Assembly: GCA_019058315.1 (NCBI GenBank)
Contig: JAHPZH010000002.1
Coordinates: 1,187,910 to 1,251,909, forward strand
From: Candidatus Helarchaeota archaeon
GTDB lineage: Archaea; Asgardarchaeota; Lokiarchaeia; Helarchaeales; RDOG01
Direction: 5' to 3'
Length of the DNA: 64,000 nucleotides
This document shows, piece by piece, positions 63,340-64,000 of the stretch. Positions within the stretch are counted from its first letter, which is position 1, and each line of letters opens with the position of its first letter. The notes beneath the pieces are model-generated. The model saw only the letters and a program-made list of their open reading frames with translations. It ran no database searches and had not been told where the DNA came from. Position numbers and translations under genes: made by a program.

Positions 63340-64000
63340 ATGTTTAAAATGAAATCCGATAATATAGTGATTGTACCGACCACCCACTGGGATAGAGAAT
63401 GGTATATTCCATTTAATGAGTTTAGGGCATATTTAGTGCTAATGATTGATAAGTTAATTGATATTCTTAATAACGATCCAAAGTTTAATAATTTTACATT
63501 AGATGGTCAGACAATTCCTTTAGAAGATTATTTAGAAGTAAGACCTGAAAAAGAAGACTTGATTAAGAAATTTGTTAAGGAAAGTCGACTTTCCATTGGT
63601 CCAATGTATATTTTGCCTGATGAATTTTTAATTAGTGGAGAATCTTTTATTAAAAATTTATTATTGGGGCATAAAATCTCCAGAAAATTCGGAAGAGTAA
63701 TGAAGGCAGGATATATTCCGGATCCATTTGGTCACATCGCCCAATTACCTCAAATATTAAGTGGCTTTGAAATACCTTCTGCATTATTCGCAAGGGGATT
63801 TGGAAATGAATTTAAAGAGAATAATTTAGATATGGAATTTATTTGGAATTCACCCGGAAACGCCGCATCGGTTATTGGAGTCCATTTAATAGGTGGCTAT
63901 TTTTCAGCAGCAGCTCTAAGTACGAAGATAAAGGAAGGTAAATATAAAAAAGCAATTGGTCAAATTAGAAGAGCTGTTAAACGATTTGAAGGATACACCT
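63340..64000 (+). CDS. Alpha-mannosidase-like glycoside hydrolase, GH38 (3' truncated by window)
   Basis: The frame is open to the end of the window and is absent from the ORF track. It begins MFKMKSDNIVIVPTTHWDRE, with the zinc-binding HWD motif, and has GYIPDPFGHIAQLPQI, which carries the GH38 nucleophile aspartate, near residue 125. These enzymes remove alpha-mannose from glycans. There is no signal peptide, so it is cytoplasmic. ATG 63340 or 63349 may start it. It is the last visible gene of a plus-strand run from 56787. Confidence 0.9.
   Translation, partial: MFKMKSDNIVIVPTTHWDREWYIPFNEFRAYLVLMIDKLIDILNNDPKFNNFTLDGQTIPLEDYLEVRPEKEDLIKKFVKESRLSIGPMYILPDEFLISGESFIKNLLLGHKISRKFGRVMKAGYIPDPFGHIAQLPQILSGFEIPSALFARGFGNEFKENNLDMEFIWNSPGNAASVIGVHLIGGYFSAAALSTKIKEGKYKKAIGQIRRAVKRFEGYT

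Noticed and set aside
1-64000. CRISPR arrays, insertion sequences, rRNA or tRNA genes
   Set aside because: No regularly spaced repeats, transposase-like ORFs or GC-rich structured RNA genes were seen on either strand.

Overview
The window is AT-rich archaeal DNA. Its gene content points to an Asgard archaeon of the Lokiarchaeia (Promethearchaeota) type. The reasons are an HMf-type histone, an archaeal TyrRS, several longin/roadblock proteins of the kind expanded in Asgards, LRR and ankyrin proteins, frequent TTG starts, and a selenocysteine hydrogenase fragment followed by a eukaryote-like SECIS candidate. This taxonomic call is inferred from gene content. I see no rRNA, tRNA, CRISPR array or insertion sequence.

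Layout. (1) 1-4.6 kb: a heterodisulfide reductase operon, HdrB(partial)-HdrC-HdrA-HdrA-MvhD. (2) 4.7-17.9 kb: mixed genes, including a large membrane protein, an LRR-ankyrin and an ankyrin-TPR protein, CMD and isochorismatase family enzymes, hemA, OsmC, a lipoate-ligase-like protein and two SCP2 proteins. (3) 18.2-29.5 kb: a NiFe hydrogenase and maturation region. The large subunit lacks its C-terminal metal motif. A separate 51-residue ORF, missing from the ORF track, supplies it with an in-frame UGA (D-C-U-L-S-C-A-A-H) and is followed by a SECIS-like fold. HycI, HypD, HypF and HypE lie downstream, with a longin protein and a TPR protein between them. (4) 29.5-39.6 kb: a tungsten-type AOR with an SDR protein, a secreted C25-like protease, TyrRS, a zinc ribbon, two longin/roadblock proteins, a QueG-like Fe-S protein and a histone. 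(5) 39.8-45.2 kb: three DNA methyltransferases with no visible nuclease, beside a decayed EamA transporter and flanked by an 11-bp inverted repeat. (6) 45.3-64 kb: carbohydrate genes (GH29 fucosidase, GH36-like protein, two paralogous MFS carriers, start of a GH38 mannosidase), Fe-S proteins, a serpin and a geranylgeranyl-reductase-like flavoprotein. Within this block is a compact run of regulators: a membrane PH-XRE fusion, a double XRE protein, a polytopic membrane protein ending in an Spt5-type KOW domain, and an SDS22-like LRR protein, all behind a perfect operator-like palindrome.

How the genes fit together. Hdr, MvhD and the split Sec hydrogenase suggest H2-linked flavin-based electron bifurcation. 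The Hyp proteins and HycI would build and trim the NiFe site. HypA, HypB, HypC and the hydrogenase small subunit are not in the window. AOR and the Fe-S proteins fit ferredoxin-dependent fermentation of sugars released by the glycosidases.
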